DNA from: JALHNI01 sp965229305
GTDB lineage: Bacteria > Acidobacteriota > Terriglobia > Bryobacterales > Bryobacteraceae
NCBI GenBank assembly: GCA_965229305.1
Contig: CBDDIZ010000029.1
Span: 62,001 to 126,000, forward strand
Length of the DNA stretch: 64,000 nt
Direction of reading: 5' to 3'
Position 1 is the stretch's first letter, and the number at the start of each line of letters is the position of its first letter. The translations under genes and the position numbers were made by a program. Below are positions 19,505 to 28,001 of the stretch, one piece after another. The notes beneath the pieces were generated by a model that was not told the origin of the DNA, did not search any database, and saw only the letters and a program-made list of their open reading frames with translations.

Positions 19505-19921
19505 GTGAACCTTCCTTATCGTGAGACGCGCGTACGCGTCAGATATGCCGAAACCGACCAAATGGGTGTTGTTTATCATGCGAATTATTTGGTGTGGATG
19601 GAGATTGGACGGACGGAGTACGGGAAGAGCGATGGCTTTTTCTACAAAGACTTAGAGCGGGAGGGGATTGTGATGACCGTGGTGGAGGCGTCGGTGCGGT
19701 ACGGGCAGGCGGCGCGCTACGACGACGAAATCACGATTCGGACGCGGGTGGCCGAGGCGAGTTCGCGGATGATCACCTTTGCCTATGAGTTATGGGCTGG
19801 GGAGCGGAAGCTGGCGACGGGGACGACGAAGCATCTGTTCTGTGCCGTGAACGAGGGGCGGACGGAGCTGCGGCCGGCGCGGCTGCCTGAGAAGTATCGT
19901 GGCTACTTCGGAATCAGCTGA
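19505..19921 (+). CDS. Acyl-CoA thioesterase, YbgC/FcbC family (hot-dog fold)
   Basis: 138 residues from a GTG start. The hot-dog signature is clear: RVRYAETDQMGVVYHANYLVWMEIGR, read in pieces, with the catalytic Asp in AETDQMG and the YHANY loop. Family members hydrolyse short to medium acyl-CoA or 4-hydroxybenzoyl-CoA thioesters; in Proteobacteria YbgC lies beside tol-pal, which is not the case here. It is divergent from the active M16 gene. Its last 23 bases overlap the transpeptidase-like gene in another frame. Confidence 0.9.
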   Translation: MNLPYRETRVRVRYAETDQMGVVYHANYLVWMEIGRTEYGKSDGFFYKDLEREGIVMTVVEASVRYGQAARYDDEITIRTRVAEASSRMITFAYELWAGERKLATGTTKHLFCAVNEGRTELRPARLPEKYRGYFGIS

Positions 19922-20630
19922 GATTCTGGCGGTAGCAACGGGCAAGAGTCTGTTGCACTGGGGGGCGGAGGTGACGCCGACGAGGCCGGGGTCGACGGTG
20001 AAGCCGTTTACGCTGCTGGCGCTGATGGAAGCGGGGCTCGATCCGAAGAAGCGGCTGCCCTGCCCGGGCCGGCTGACACTGGGCGGTCGGCGATTCGATT
20101 GTACCCATCCGCCGCTGAATGCGCTCGACGGGCGGGAGGCGCTGGCTTACTCCTGCAACAACTACTTTGCGCAGGCGGGGGCGAAGCTCGAGCCCGCGGC
20201 GCTGGTGCGGACGTGGGCGGAGTACGGATTGATGGTGAGGCCAGGGGCGGACGCGCGGATCGCGATGCTGGGGGAGGAGGGCGTGGCGGTGACGCCGCTG
20301 ACGCTGGCACGGGCGTATCGGCAGTTGGTGCTGAAGGCGAATCCGGTGGTGCGTGATGGGTTGATGCTGGCGGCGACAGCGGGAACGGCGCGGCTGGCGG
20401 GTGGGTCGTTCTGTGGAAAAACGGGGACCGCGGCGAGTGCAAATCGGCTGTCGCTGCAGGCGTGGTTTGCCGGGTGGGCCCCCCGCGAGCGGCCAGAACA
20501 TGTTATGGTCGTGTTTCTGCCAGTTGGGCGGGGCGCTAGCGACGCCGCGCCTGCCGCACGGCGGCTTTACGAATCATGGCAACGAGGCTCATTGCACTCT
20601 TCGTCTGTTGCTGGCTCAGCGGTTCGCTGA
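19899..20630 (+). CDS. Penicillin-binding-protein transpeptidase domain, no visible export signal
   Basis: 243 residues. All three serine transpeptidase motifs are present: SxxK as S32-T-V-K35, SxN as S85-C-N87 and KTG as K174-T-G176. The frame enters the domain almost at once (EILAVATGKSLLHWG), with no transmembrane anchor, signal peptide or dimerisation domain before it; the GTG at 19899 is the only good start and overlaps the thioesterase by 23 bases. DD-transpeptidases act in the periplasm, so an unexported copy would be useless unless translation starts elsewhere or it is carried out by a partner. It overlaps the SpoIID-type gene by 55 bases, suggesting co-expression and a joint role in peptidoglycan remodelling. 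It may also be a decayed remnant. Confidence 0.72.
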   Translation: MATSESAEILAVATGKSLLHWGAEVTPTRPGSTVKPFTLLALMEAGLDPKKRLPCPGRLTLGGRRFDCTHPPLNALDGREALAYSCNNYFAQAGAKLEPAALVRTWAEYGLMVRPGADARIAMLGEEGVAVTPLTLARAYRQLVLKANPVVRDGLMLAATAGTARLAGGSFCGKTGTAASANRLSLQAWFAGWAPRERPEHVMVVFLPVGRGASDAAPAARRLYESWQRGSLHSSSVAGSAVR

Positions 20631-22090
20631 ACTCAGCCCGAGTGCCCTCCGAAGATTCCGCGCTGCGGATTCGTCTGTTCTCGCGGACGGCGGTGACGGA
20701 GGCGCGCATCAACGGCAAGCGCGTGCAAGCGCCGCACACGGGCGTGTACCAGGGTCAGGTAACGCTTGAAGTGCGCGGAGCGAAGCCGCTTTTTTTGAGC
20801 CACTTGAACGTTTCATCGCAAGCGGGACATTTGATTTTCCTGGCTCAGATTCCACTTGAACAGTACGTGGCGAGTGTGATGGCGGGCGAAGTGAACGGGG
20901 TGGCGAATCCGGAGACGCTGAAGGCGATGGCCGTGGCGATCCGGACCTACGCGATCCGGCATCGGACGGCGCATGCGCGCGAGGGCTACGACCTGTGCGA
21001 CACGACGCATTGCCAGAACGTGTACTGGAGCCAGCGTCGAAAACTTCATCAGGACGCGGCGGAAGCGACGGAAGGTTTGCTGCTGTGGTGGAAGGGTGAG
21101 CCAGCCGCGACCTACTATCATGCGCATTGTGGCGGGATGAGCGAGGGGTCGCCGATGGGAGCGTATTTGCCGGTAAAAGCGGACGCGCACTGCGTGACGC
21201 GGGGGAACGATCACTGGCGGGCGGCTTACACGGGCGAGCAGTTGGCCGAGGCGCTGAAGTTAGCGATTCCGGCGAACTCGGTGGAGGTGGTCGACCGGTC
21301 GCAGTCGGGGCGGGCGAATTATCTGCGGGTGAATGGGCGGCGGGTCGGGGCGAATCAGTTTCAGGCGGCGATCGGCAACCGGTATGGGTGGCAGGTGAAG
21401 AGCCTGCTGTTCGACGTGGCCAAGGTCGGGGAGCGGTTTGTGTTTTCGGGCAAGGGGCGCGGGCATGGCGTGGGGCTATGCCAGATGGGCGCGATCCAGA
21501 TGGGGGCGAAGGGTCATTCGGCGCGGGAGATCCTGGAGGAGTATTATCCGGGAGCGAAGATCGGGCTGACGGCGCAGGGGCTCGAGTGGGTGGCGCGGCG
21601 CAGCGAGCGGATGGATTTTCTGTCGACGAATCCGGAGCAGGAAGAGTTTGTGCTGACGGCGGCGGAGCGGGCGCTGAAGGAAGCCGAGAGCCGGGCGCAC
21701 ATGAACTACGCGGGCCGGGTGCAATTGAAGCTGTTCCCGACGGTGGCGACGTTCCGGAATGCGACGGGCGAGAGCGGCGCGGTGGCGGCGTCGACGAGAG
21801 GGCGGGTGGTGCGTCTGCAGCCGGCGAAGACGCTGCAGGCGAAGCAGGTCCTTGAGCCGACGCTGCTGCACGAGTTGCTGCATGTGGTGCTCGAAAGTCA
21901 GGCGCACGCCGATCAGCCATGGTGGTTCCGCGAGGGGCTGACGTTGGAACTGACGGGCGATCAGCCGACTGATGCGAAGTACACGCAGGCCTTGCGCCGG
22001 GTGAAGGCGTTGATCAGCGAGCACGGGTTGGATCGGGTGTTAACGTTCTGGCGCCAGGGCCTCGGCACGGCAGTGCCAAGCGAAGACTAG
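20576..22090 (+). CDS. SpoIID/LytB domain fused to HExxH metallopeptidase-like domain
   Basis: 504 residues. A signal peptide (RLIALFVCCWLSGSLNSA) is followed by a SpoIID domain at about residues 60-330: IPLEQYVASVMAGEVNG, LKAMAVAIRTYAIRHR, HCGGMSEG and KGRGHGVGLCQMGA. SpoIID is a lytic transglycosylase acting on denuded glycan strands. Residues 340-504 form a second domain with H432-E-L-L-H436 and, 16 residues later, E453 in WWFREGLT, the HExxH...E arrangement of gluzincin or peptidase-MA-like enzymes. The fusion would join glycan-strand cutting with a possible protease. It follows the transpeptidase-like gene with overlap and converges on the membrane-protein gene, overlapping 51 bases. Confidence 0.82.
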   Translation: MATRLIALFVCCWLSGSLNSARVPSEDSALRIRLFSRTAVTEARINGKRVQAPHTGVYQGQVTLEVRGAKPLFLSHLNVSSQAGHLIFLAQIPLEQYVASVMAGEVNGVANPETLKAMAVAIRTYAIRHRTAHAREGYDLCDTTHCQNVYWSQRRKLHQDAAEATEGLLLWWKGEPAATYYHAHCGGMSEGSPMGAYLPVKADAHCVTRGNDHWRAAYTGEQLAEALKLAIPANSVEVVDRSQSGRANYLRVNGRRVGANQFQAAIGNRYGWQVKSLLFDVAKVGERFVFSGKGRGHGVGLCQMGAIQMGAKGHSAREILEEYYPGAKIGLTAQGLEWVARRSERMDFLSTNPEQEEFVLTAAERALKEAESRAHMNYAGRVQLKLFPTVATFRNATGESGAVAASTRGRVVRLQPAKTLQAKQVLEPTLLHELLHVVLESQAHADQPWWFREGLTLELTGDQPTDAKYTQALRRVKALISEHGLDRVLTFWRQGLGTAVPSED

Positions 22091-22699
22091 CCAGGCGCCC
22101 ACAAAGAAGAACAGAGCGAGACCAGCGCGGACCAGGAAGCTGGTCATTTCGCCGGCGAAGGAGCCGGTTTCGGGGATCCACCAGAAGAGCGTCCAGGGGA
22201 GCCAGAGTCCGAAGTAGAGGTAGACGAGGGCGGCGGCGAGGTGCGGCCGGGTGAAGACGGGGCGCCAATCGCGCAGGGAACCGGTGTGGACGGCGCGCGC
22301 GGCGGCGGGCAGCAGGACGGTGGCGGCGATCAGGAAGGCGAGGAAGCCGATCAGGGGACGGGCGAACGGGAGTTGGACGGGCGTGCGGGTGGCCAGCGTG
22401 AGGGCGGAGCTGACCCAGTGATCGAGGGGCTCGGCGTAAGAGGCCGCGTAGAAGTAGAGGCCGGCGACGGACGCGGCGATCAGGAGCCAGGGGAGCAGAA
22501 CGGGGACGCGGCGGAGAGCGGAGCGGACATCGCGTGAGAAGGCGAAGGACATCAGCCAGGCGCCCAGGACCGCCAGGGCGATCAGGACGGCGACCGAGAG
22601 GGCGAGGCTCGTGTTGGTGGCCGAGTTCAGGCCGAGCCAATAGTAGCCCAGGGCGAAGAAGACAAGGCTACCAGCGGCGTCGAGGAGGAAGAGTCGCAT
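22040..22699 (-). CDS. Polytopic membrane protein of unknown function
   Basis: 219 residues with about six hydrophobic segments: SLVFFALGYYWLGL, LALSVAVLIALAVLGAWLMS, LLPWLLIAASVAGLYFYAA, LIGFLAFLIAATVLL, LAAALVYLYFGLWLPWTLFWW and ALFFFVGAWLVFAWH (quoted in part). No known family motif is evident. Its ATG overlaps the stop of the alpha-2-macroglobulin gene as TAATG, so it is coupled to it. Adjacency suggests it anchors or works with that periplasmic protein, which is inference. Its 3' end overlaps the convergent SpoIID gene. Confidence 0.75.
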   Translation of the reverse strand: MRLFLLDAAGSLVFFALGYYWLGLNSATNTSLALSVAVLIALAVLGAWLMSFAFSRDVRSALRRVPVLLPWLLIAASVAGLYFYAASYAEPLDHWVSSALTLATRTPVQLPFARPLIGFLAFLIAATVLLPAAARAVHTGSLRDWRPVFTRPHLAAALVYLYFGLWLPWTLFWWIPETGSFAGEMTSFLVRAGLALFFFVGAWLVFAWHCRAEALAPER

Positions 22700-25600
22700 T
22701 AGGGCTTCACCTCCAGGGTGCGCGATTCAGTGGTGGAGAGATATTCGGGTTGATACATGGGCATCACGCGGGCGGGGCTCGCGCGGAACTTGCCGGGATT
22801 GACGACTTTAAACAGCGAGAAGAAGGTGCCCTGGCCAGAACTGAAATAGGTTTTGAAGAGGGCGGCGCGGTCGTCGCGGAGTTCTTTGCGGGTGGCGTAA
22901 CTGGACCACCAGTCGGGGCGTTCGGCGAGTTCGTAGAGGTCGTCTTTCTCGACCAGTTCAACGCCGGCGGGGATCGGGTCTTCGAGGAGGAGATAGCGCC
23001 AGTCGCCGCCGGTGAGGGTGAGGCGGCTGGCGATCAAGTCGCCGGACTTGGCTTCGCCATCGAAGCGCTGCAACTGATAGACGATGCGGCCGTTGCGCTG
23101 GATGGGCACCAGCTTGAAGTAGTCGCGCAGAAGATTGAGGGCGACGGTGCCGGATTTCTGGAGCTTCTCGTCGGTGGAGTAGTAATTGGCGCGGACAGAC
23201 CAGTAGGCGCGGCCTTCGCCGGAGCGGGTGATGCGGACGCGATTGTTGAGGCCGGCGGGAAGTTTGAGCGTGGCCGAGCGGATGCCCATGACGTCGTCCT
23301 GGGTGAAGCGGCGCGTGAGGACGTTCCTGCCGTTGACCTCGACGTTGACGGTGAAGTCTGGCTTGAGTTCGCCGGAGCGTTTGAGGTATTCGGTGAGGCC
23401 ATCGAGGGCGAGGGCGGTCTGCTTGGTGGACGACCACCAGTAGCCTTCGTTGCGATTGGCGGCGAGCCAGAGGGCAGCCTTCTCGACAAGGGGGCTCTCG
23501 GGCTTGGCGCGGCTCAGCAGTTTGAGGCTGAGGGCGGTGGCTTCGGTGGAGGTGTCGTAGAGGAAGCCGAGGACATCGTCACGGTCCCAACGCCACCAGG
23601 CTTCGGGGCCTTGCTGCTGGGCGAGTCCTTCGAGCTTGGTGAGGACGTCGGCGAGGCGGGCGTCCTGACGGCGGTGGAGTTCGAGGCCGAGTTGCGCGAG
23701 GGCTTGGGGGGAGAGACGGTCCCGATCGCGCCAGACGTTGTCGAGTTGCTGGGGGGTGGAAGCGCCGGCGAGGCCGAGCGCGTAGAGGATTTGGGCGCGG
23801 GAATCGGGGATGGCGCGCTCCTCGCGAAGGAATTCCTTGGTGAGCCAGGCGACGCCTTTGGCGAGCGAGCCTTCGACATCGCCGCGGCGGCTGGTGTGGC
23901 CGGTTTCGCGGGCGTAGGCGAGGCCTTGGACGACCAGGGCGGTCATGTAGGCGGAGGAATCGTCGGTCTGCCACCAGCCCCAGCCGCCGTCTTCATGCTG
24001 GAAGTCGAGCAGGCGGTCGAAGCCGTCGTTGACTTTGGCTTGGAGGGTGGTGGGGTCCTGATAGGGTTTGAGCTTCAGTTCGGTGAAGGCGTGGGAGACG
24101 ATGAGGTTCGGCAGGAAGCCGGACATGGTTTGCTCGGTGCAGCCGTAGGGGAACGTGGTGAGGTAGTCGAGGGCGCCGAAGATCGCGCCGCCGATGGAGG
24201 GGGAGAGGCGAAGTTCAAGCTCGCGCGAATGGGGCACGGAGTTCGCGGGGATGTCGAGGGTGAGGTTGGCGGACTCCTGATTCGTTTTGAGGGCGCCGGA
24301 CTTCGAGATGTCGAGCGGGATGCCGAAGGGCTTTACCGGGAGTTTCAGTTCGACGGCGTCGCTTTCGCCCGTGGCAAGGGCCTTGGCAAGGAGGGTGACC
24401 TCCCTGCCCGGCTTGGCCTTGACGCGGAAGTCAGCGCGGACGGTGCCTTTCGAGGCGACGGTGAGGTCGCGCGCGGCGCCGTCCAGGAGTTCGAGGCCGG
24501 TGGCTTCGAGGGTGACTTTGACGTTCTTCTCGGCTTCGAGGTAGTTCTGGATGACCATCGAGAGCGTGACTTCGTCGTCTTCAGTGAAGAAGCGCGGGAC
24601 GGCGGGACGGAGGATCAGGTTCTTGCGGACGATAACCTTGTCGATGCCCTGCCCGAGGCGTGTGTCGCGGGTGACGCCGCGGGCGGTGGCTCGCCACGTG
24701 GTGAGCGAGTCCGGGAACTCGAGGCGAGCAGAGGCGCGGCCGTCCGGACCGGTGACGACGGCGGGTGCCCAGTAGACGGTATCGGGGAAGGCTTTGCGGA
24801 TGCGGGGTTCGGGGACACGGTCCGGCTTGAGTTGGGCAAGCGAGGTGTGGACCTGGGCGAGTTGCATGGCGCGCTCGCCAGCTTCGCCGGAGAAGTAATA
24901 GGAAAGCGAGCTTTCGGTGGAGACGACGCTATAGACGCGCCCGTAGAAATGGCGAAGCGGGTCAGGCAGCGGCTCGGGCCGGATGGCGTAAATGGCTTCA
25001 TCGACGACGCCGAGCGAGAACTCGGCGGAGACGGGTTGGCCGCGCCAGTCCTTGGCTTCGATGGTGTAACCGGCAGCTTCTCCAGGCTTGAACTGCGGCT
25101 TGCTGGGCGTGACTTTAACGTTTAACTTGCGCTCGTCGGGCGGCACCTTCAGGCTCTTGGTGCCCTGGTAAAGCTGGCCTTGGTGGATGAAGGCGGCGGA
25201 CACGTAGAAGTTGGGGGCGTAGTCGTTGCGGATGGGGACTTCGACGATGAAGGACGACGAGGTGGCGGCGCGGGCTTCGTGCTGATGCAGGTCGCGGCCT
25301 TCGATGCTGACCAGGACGTGCGCCTTCGGAACGCCGGTGACGATCAGGACACGGGCGGTTTCGCCGGGCTTGTACGACTTCTTGTCCGGGACGATTTCGA
25401 TGGAGTTGTCGCGGGCGCTCTGGCCACCGCCTTCCACCCAGAGGTAGGCGTAGGTGATGGCTTCGCGGCCTTCGGGCGTGCGGGCGCTGACGCGGAGGCG
25501 ATAGCTGCCGGCGGCGGGTGCGGGGAGTTCGGTGACGGACTGGCCTTCGAGCGTCCGGCCCTGATAAGAGGCGACGACGCGGGCTTCTTTCTCCTGCCAA

Positions 25601-27282
25601 TAAGAGGTGAGGACGTCGACGCGGTAAGCAGCGGATTGCGGGGCGCCATCGTGGTCGCGCACCTGGACATTGAGCTTGACGGTTTCGCCAGGCGCGTAGA
25701 CGTAGCCGTTGGGCTGGGCGGTGACGGAGTAACTGGCGTAAGGGGCGATGACGTAGCCGGAGCCGCTGATCTCGCGGCGGGCGGCGTCGGTGACGCGGGC
25801 TTCGAGGCGATAGACCCAGCCGAAGCGTTCGTCCTCTTTATCGGCGACGGGATTGTCGACCAAGACGTGGAGCTTGCCGTCGGCGTTGGTTTGGCCGTCG
25901 AACTGGCCGATTTCCTGGGCGCCCCAACTGCCGGGGTCGTCTTCGTCGTTCGAGTCGTCCCAGGGCGGATAGTAGCGGGAGCGATAGACGACGTACTTCA
26001 CCTTGGCGCCCGTGACTGGCTCGCCGAAGTAGTAGCGGGCTTCGATCTCGGCATCGATGGCGGTGCCCTGGAGGAAGCGCTTGCGCGCAGGAGTGACTTT
26101 GACCTCATATTCCGGCTTTTTATACTCTTCGACATCGAAGCTGCCGGAGACCTGAGCGTCGCCGAGCTTGAGTTCGACGGAATAGCTGCCAAGCGAGGCG
26201 CCGTCGGGTACGGTGTAATCGCCGTTGATGGTGCCGTAGGCGGAGACGTTGCGGACCTCGCGGAAGACGGTTTTGCCTTCGGGATCGTTGATTTCAACGG
26301 TGGCGCGTTGGACGGAGGGAAGGTCGTAGCCTTTGGCGCTGGGGGCGCGGAGGATGGCGCGGTAGCCGAGCTTGTGACCGGGGCGATAGACGGGCCGGTC
26401 GGTGTAGACGTAGCCGGTAAGGAGGTCACGGGCGCCACGGTTGAAGGAGTAGGCGGGGAGGGCGTTAATGGCGAAGTCGCCTTTGGGGCTGGCGATGACC
26501 AGGACGTCGTCGCTCTTGAACTCGGCGAGTTTGAGCGAGGAAAGGCCAAGCCGGTCGGTGCGGCCTTCGGCCATGAGGTTACGTTTGACGACGACGCGGA
26601 CGGGGCAATCGGGGACGGGAGCGCCGGATTGGCGGTCGACAACGAGGGTGACCAGACGGCCGGGGCCGGACTTGGTGATCAAGGCGTATTGAGAGACGGA
26701 GACGATGGTGTAGGCGCGGAGGGCGCCGTTGGTGGCTTCGACGAGATAGACGCCGGCTTTGGGAAGGTCGAGGGGGACGGTGACCGAGTCCCAGGGATTT
26801 TGTTTGGAGAGCGATTGGCGGAACTTGGTGACCAGTTGCTGCTGGTTGAGGATGGGGATTTGGGCGAAGGAGGCGGGTCCGCGAGTGGGCTTCGCGTTGG
26901 TCCAGGCGTGGATGCGGCTGCGCGAGGGTGCGGAGAATTGGGCGCGGAAACTGTCGCGGATGGCGGAACGGTAGCTGCGCTTCCAGTTTTCGAAGCGTTC
27001 GAGCAGGGTGAGGTCACGTTCGGGACGGGGATGGGTACCGCCGAATTGGTGGGGATCTTCGAGCTGTTCGAAGAACTTGACGGGGTCGTTGACGCGGTAG
27101 ACGCGGAACTCGAGCGAACCCATGCCAGAGCTGGAGACGGTGACGGAAGCCTTTTCGCCAACGCCGAAGGTGCGGTTGGAGACGAGCGAAAAGTAGTGCG
27201 ACTCCTCTTCCTGCGCGGTGAGCAGACAGGCGAGGAGAGCCAATAAGATCGGCTTCCAAAAGATTCGCTTATTGGGACGCAC
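22699..27282 (-). CDS. Bacterial alpha-2-macroglobulin (thioester type)
   Basis: 1527 residues from a GTG start. A signal peptide (PILLALLACLLTAQ; LLAC is a possible but non-ideal lipobox) precedes several beta-sandwich MG domains (TDRPVYRPGHKLGYRAILR in part). A WAPAVVTGPDGRASA/LPDSLTTWRATA-type A2M block comes next, then the thioester motif C1048-T-E-Q1051 in YPYGCTEQTMSG-like context, followed by an alpha-helical thioester domain and the C-terminal receptor-like region. Bacterial A2Ms trap incoming proteases in the periplasm through the reactive thioester. The downstream gene is a membrane protein and the upstream gene a DUF1175 protein, matching the A2M-DUF1175 association of E. coli yfaS-yfaT and Pseudomonas mag loci. 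Confidence 0.93.
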   Translation of the reverse strand: MRPNKRIFWKPILLALLACLLTAQEEESHYFSLVSNRTFGVGEKASVTVSSSGMGSLEFRVYRVNDPVKFFEQLEDPHQFGGTHPRPERDLTLLERFENWKRSYRSAIRDSFRAQFSAPSRSRIHAWTNAKPTRGPASFAQIPILNQQQLVTKFRQSLSKQNPWDSVTVPLDLPKAGVYLVEATNGALRAYTIVSVSQYALITKSGPGRLVTLVVDRQSGAPVPDCPVRVVVKRNLMAEGRTDRLGLSSLKLAEFKSDDVLVIASPKGDFAINALPAYSFNRGARDLLTGYVYTDRPVYRPGHKLGYRAILRAPSAKGYDLPSVQRATVEINDPEGKTVFREVRNVSAYGTINGDYTVPDGASLGSYSVELKLGDAQVSGSFDVEEYKKPEYEVKVTPARKRFLQGTAIDAEIEARYYFGEPVTGAKVKYVVYRSRYYPPWDDSNDEDDPGSWGAQEIGQFDGQTNADGKLHVLVDNPVADKEDERFGWVYRLEARVTDAARREISGSGYVIAPYASYSVTAQPNGYVYAPGETVKLNVQVRDHDGAPQSAAYRVDVLTSYWQEKEARVVASYQGRTLEGQSVTELPAPAAGSYRLRVSARTPEGREAITYAYLWVEGGGQSARDNSIEIVPDKKSYKPGETARVLIVTGVPKAHVLVSIEGRDLHQHEARAATSSSFIVEVPIRNDYAPNFYVSAAFIHQGQLYQGTKSLKVPPDERKLNVKVTPSKPQFKPGEAAGYTIEAKDWRGQPVSAEFSLGVVDEAIYAIRPEPLPDPLRHFYGRVYSVVSTESSLSYYFSGEAGERAMQLAQVHTSLAQLKPDRVPEPRIRKAFPDTVYWAPAVVTGPDGRASARLEFPDSLTTWRATARGVTRDTRLGQGIDKVIVRKNLILRPAVPRFFTEDDEVTLSMVIQNYLEAEKNVKVTLEATGLELLDGAARDLTVASKGTVRADFRVKAKPGREVTLLAKALATGESDAVELKLPVKPFGIPLDISKSGALKTNQESANLTLDIPANSVPHSRELELRLSPSIGGAIFGALDYLTTFPYGCTEQTMSGFLPNLIVSHAFTELKLKPYQDPTTLQAKVNDGFDRLLDFQHEDGGWGWWQTDDSSAYMTALVVQGLAYARETGHTSRRGDVEGSLAKGVAWLTKEFLREERAIPDSRAQILYALGLAGASTPQQLDNVWRDRDRLSPQALAQLGLELHRRQDARLADVLTKLEGLAQQQGPEAWWRWDRDDVLGFLYDTSTEATALSLKLLSRAKPESPLVEKAALWLAANRNEGYWWSSTKQTALALDGLTEYLKRSGELKPDFTVNVEVNGRNVLTRRFTQDDVMGIRSATLKLPAGLNNRVRITRSGEGRAYWSVRANYYSTDEKLQKSGTVALNLLRDYFKLVPIQRNGRIVYQLQRFDGEAKSGDLIASRLTLTGGDWRYLLLEDPIPAGVELVEKDDLYELAERPDWWSSYATRKELRDDRAALFKTYFSSGQGTFFSLFKVVNPGKFRASPARVMPMYQPEYLSTTESRTLEVKP

Positions 27283-27913
27283 TCAAGATCCTCCAACGGT
27301 AGACGCCGAGAAACGTGGCGTTCGATTCAAGCGGCCGCCAACGCGGCTGCGGGTGATTGAGCAGTTCAGAGCGCGACAGACGCCGGATTTCGCCGGGCTG
27401 GTCTCCGATCGGGCCGGTGTGATAGACGATCCACGGCTCGGGGCTCGGCGTAAATTGACTCTTGCCGAGGTAGATCATCGCATGAAACGGCATGCGCTGA
27501 CCGGCTTGTTCAAAAAAGAGGAGATCGCCCGGAGCGGCGTCCTGCAGACGGCGGCTGACGAAGGTGGCGTTCCACTGACGGAGCGTGCGGGCGTCGGCGA
27601 ACTGGCGGTATTCGGTGGAACTGGTGCGAAAGAGTTGAGCGCCGGGGTTGGCGTAGCTCTGAATGGCGGGGAGATTGGGCGGCGCGGGGAGGGCGATCGA
27701 TTTGTACCAGGCGGCATCGTGACGGCGGAGGGTCTCGCGGTAGGCGAAACGGAGGAGGGCGGCGCAGTCAGTGACGTCGCGGGCGCGTTGCGCGGGGGGC
27801 AAGTGGTACTGCGATTCGGCGAGGAAGGTGAACCAGAGGCGGAAGGCGCGCTGGTCCGCGGGATGGGTGAGCCGGGTGTCGGCCAGCAGGACGAGGGTGA
27901 GGAGCCCCAACAC
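27269..27913 (-). CDS. DUF1175 (YfaT-like) exported protein
   Basis: 214 residues from the GTG at 27913, chosen because a TAAAAT hexamer ends eight bases upstream; a TTG at 27922 is the alternative. A hydrophobic N-terminus (LGLLTLVLLA) is followed by DQRAFRLWFTFLAESQ, RARDVTDCAALLRFAYRETLRRHD, with a conserved Cys, and PGDLLFFEQ, FHAMIYLGKS, with a His. The Cys and His pattern is that of NlpC/P60-like papain folds and of DUF1175. DUF1175 genes are known beside alpha-2-macroglobulin genes, and this one overlaps the A2M start by 14 bases. It may be an accessory peptidase or amidase of the A2M system; activity is inference. Confidence 0.78.
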   Translation of the reverse strand: MLGLLTLVLLADTRLTHPADQRAFRLWFTFLAESQYHLPPAQRARDVTDCAALLRFAYRETLRRHDAAWYKSIALPAPPNLPAIQSYANPGAQLFRTSSTEYRQFADARTLRQWNATFVSRRLQDAAPGDLLFFEQAGQRMPFHAMIYLGKSQFTPSPEPWIVYHTGPIGDQPGEIRRLSRSELLNHPQPRWRPLESNATFLGVYRWRILSASQ

Positions 27914-27921
27914 GTAGCTCA

Positions 27922-27927
27922 ATTTTA
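27922..27927 (-). promoter_or_regulatory. -10 element of the DUF1175-A2M operon
   Basis: TAAAAT on the minus strand, eight bases before the GTG at 27913. It lies about 25 bases from the MerR-type dyad at 27953-27974, so the A2M operon and the metallothionein gene are divergent around one operator. No clear -35 is seen. Confidence 0.4.
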
Positions 27928-27949
27928 ACGTGCCGGGGAGAATGAGGCC

Positions 27950-27981
27950 TTGACTCCGTACTGTGGTACGGAGTTTAGAGT
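27950..27981 (+). promoter_or_regulatory. MerR-type promoter and operator before the metallothionein gene
   Basis: The -35 TTGACT is at 27950-27955. A perfect 9-bp dyad, ACTCCGTAC and GTACGGAGT, occupies 27953-27961 and 27966-27974. The -10 is TTAGAG (19-bp spacer) or TAGAGT (20-bp spacer). An over-long spacer filled by a dyad is the hallmark of MerR-activated promoters, and the half-sites match those of the mercury-resistance mer operator as I recall it. It should be switched on by metal-bound MerR encoded by the overlapping gene downstream. Confidence 0.82.
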
Positions 27982-28001
27982 TAAGGTGAAAGGAGGGTCC
28001 A

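Noticed and set aside
20576..22090. Assigning the SpoIID-peptidase to DUF2300, the third A2M-locus family of E. coli
   Set aside because: I could not see DUF2300 features; SpoIID motifs and the HExxH explain the sequence better.
22534..25125. An 863-codon open frame antisense to the A2M gene
   Set aside because: It mirrors the A2M codons, contains no recognisable motif and has no start context; it is a shadow of the high-GC coding strand.
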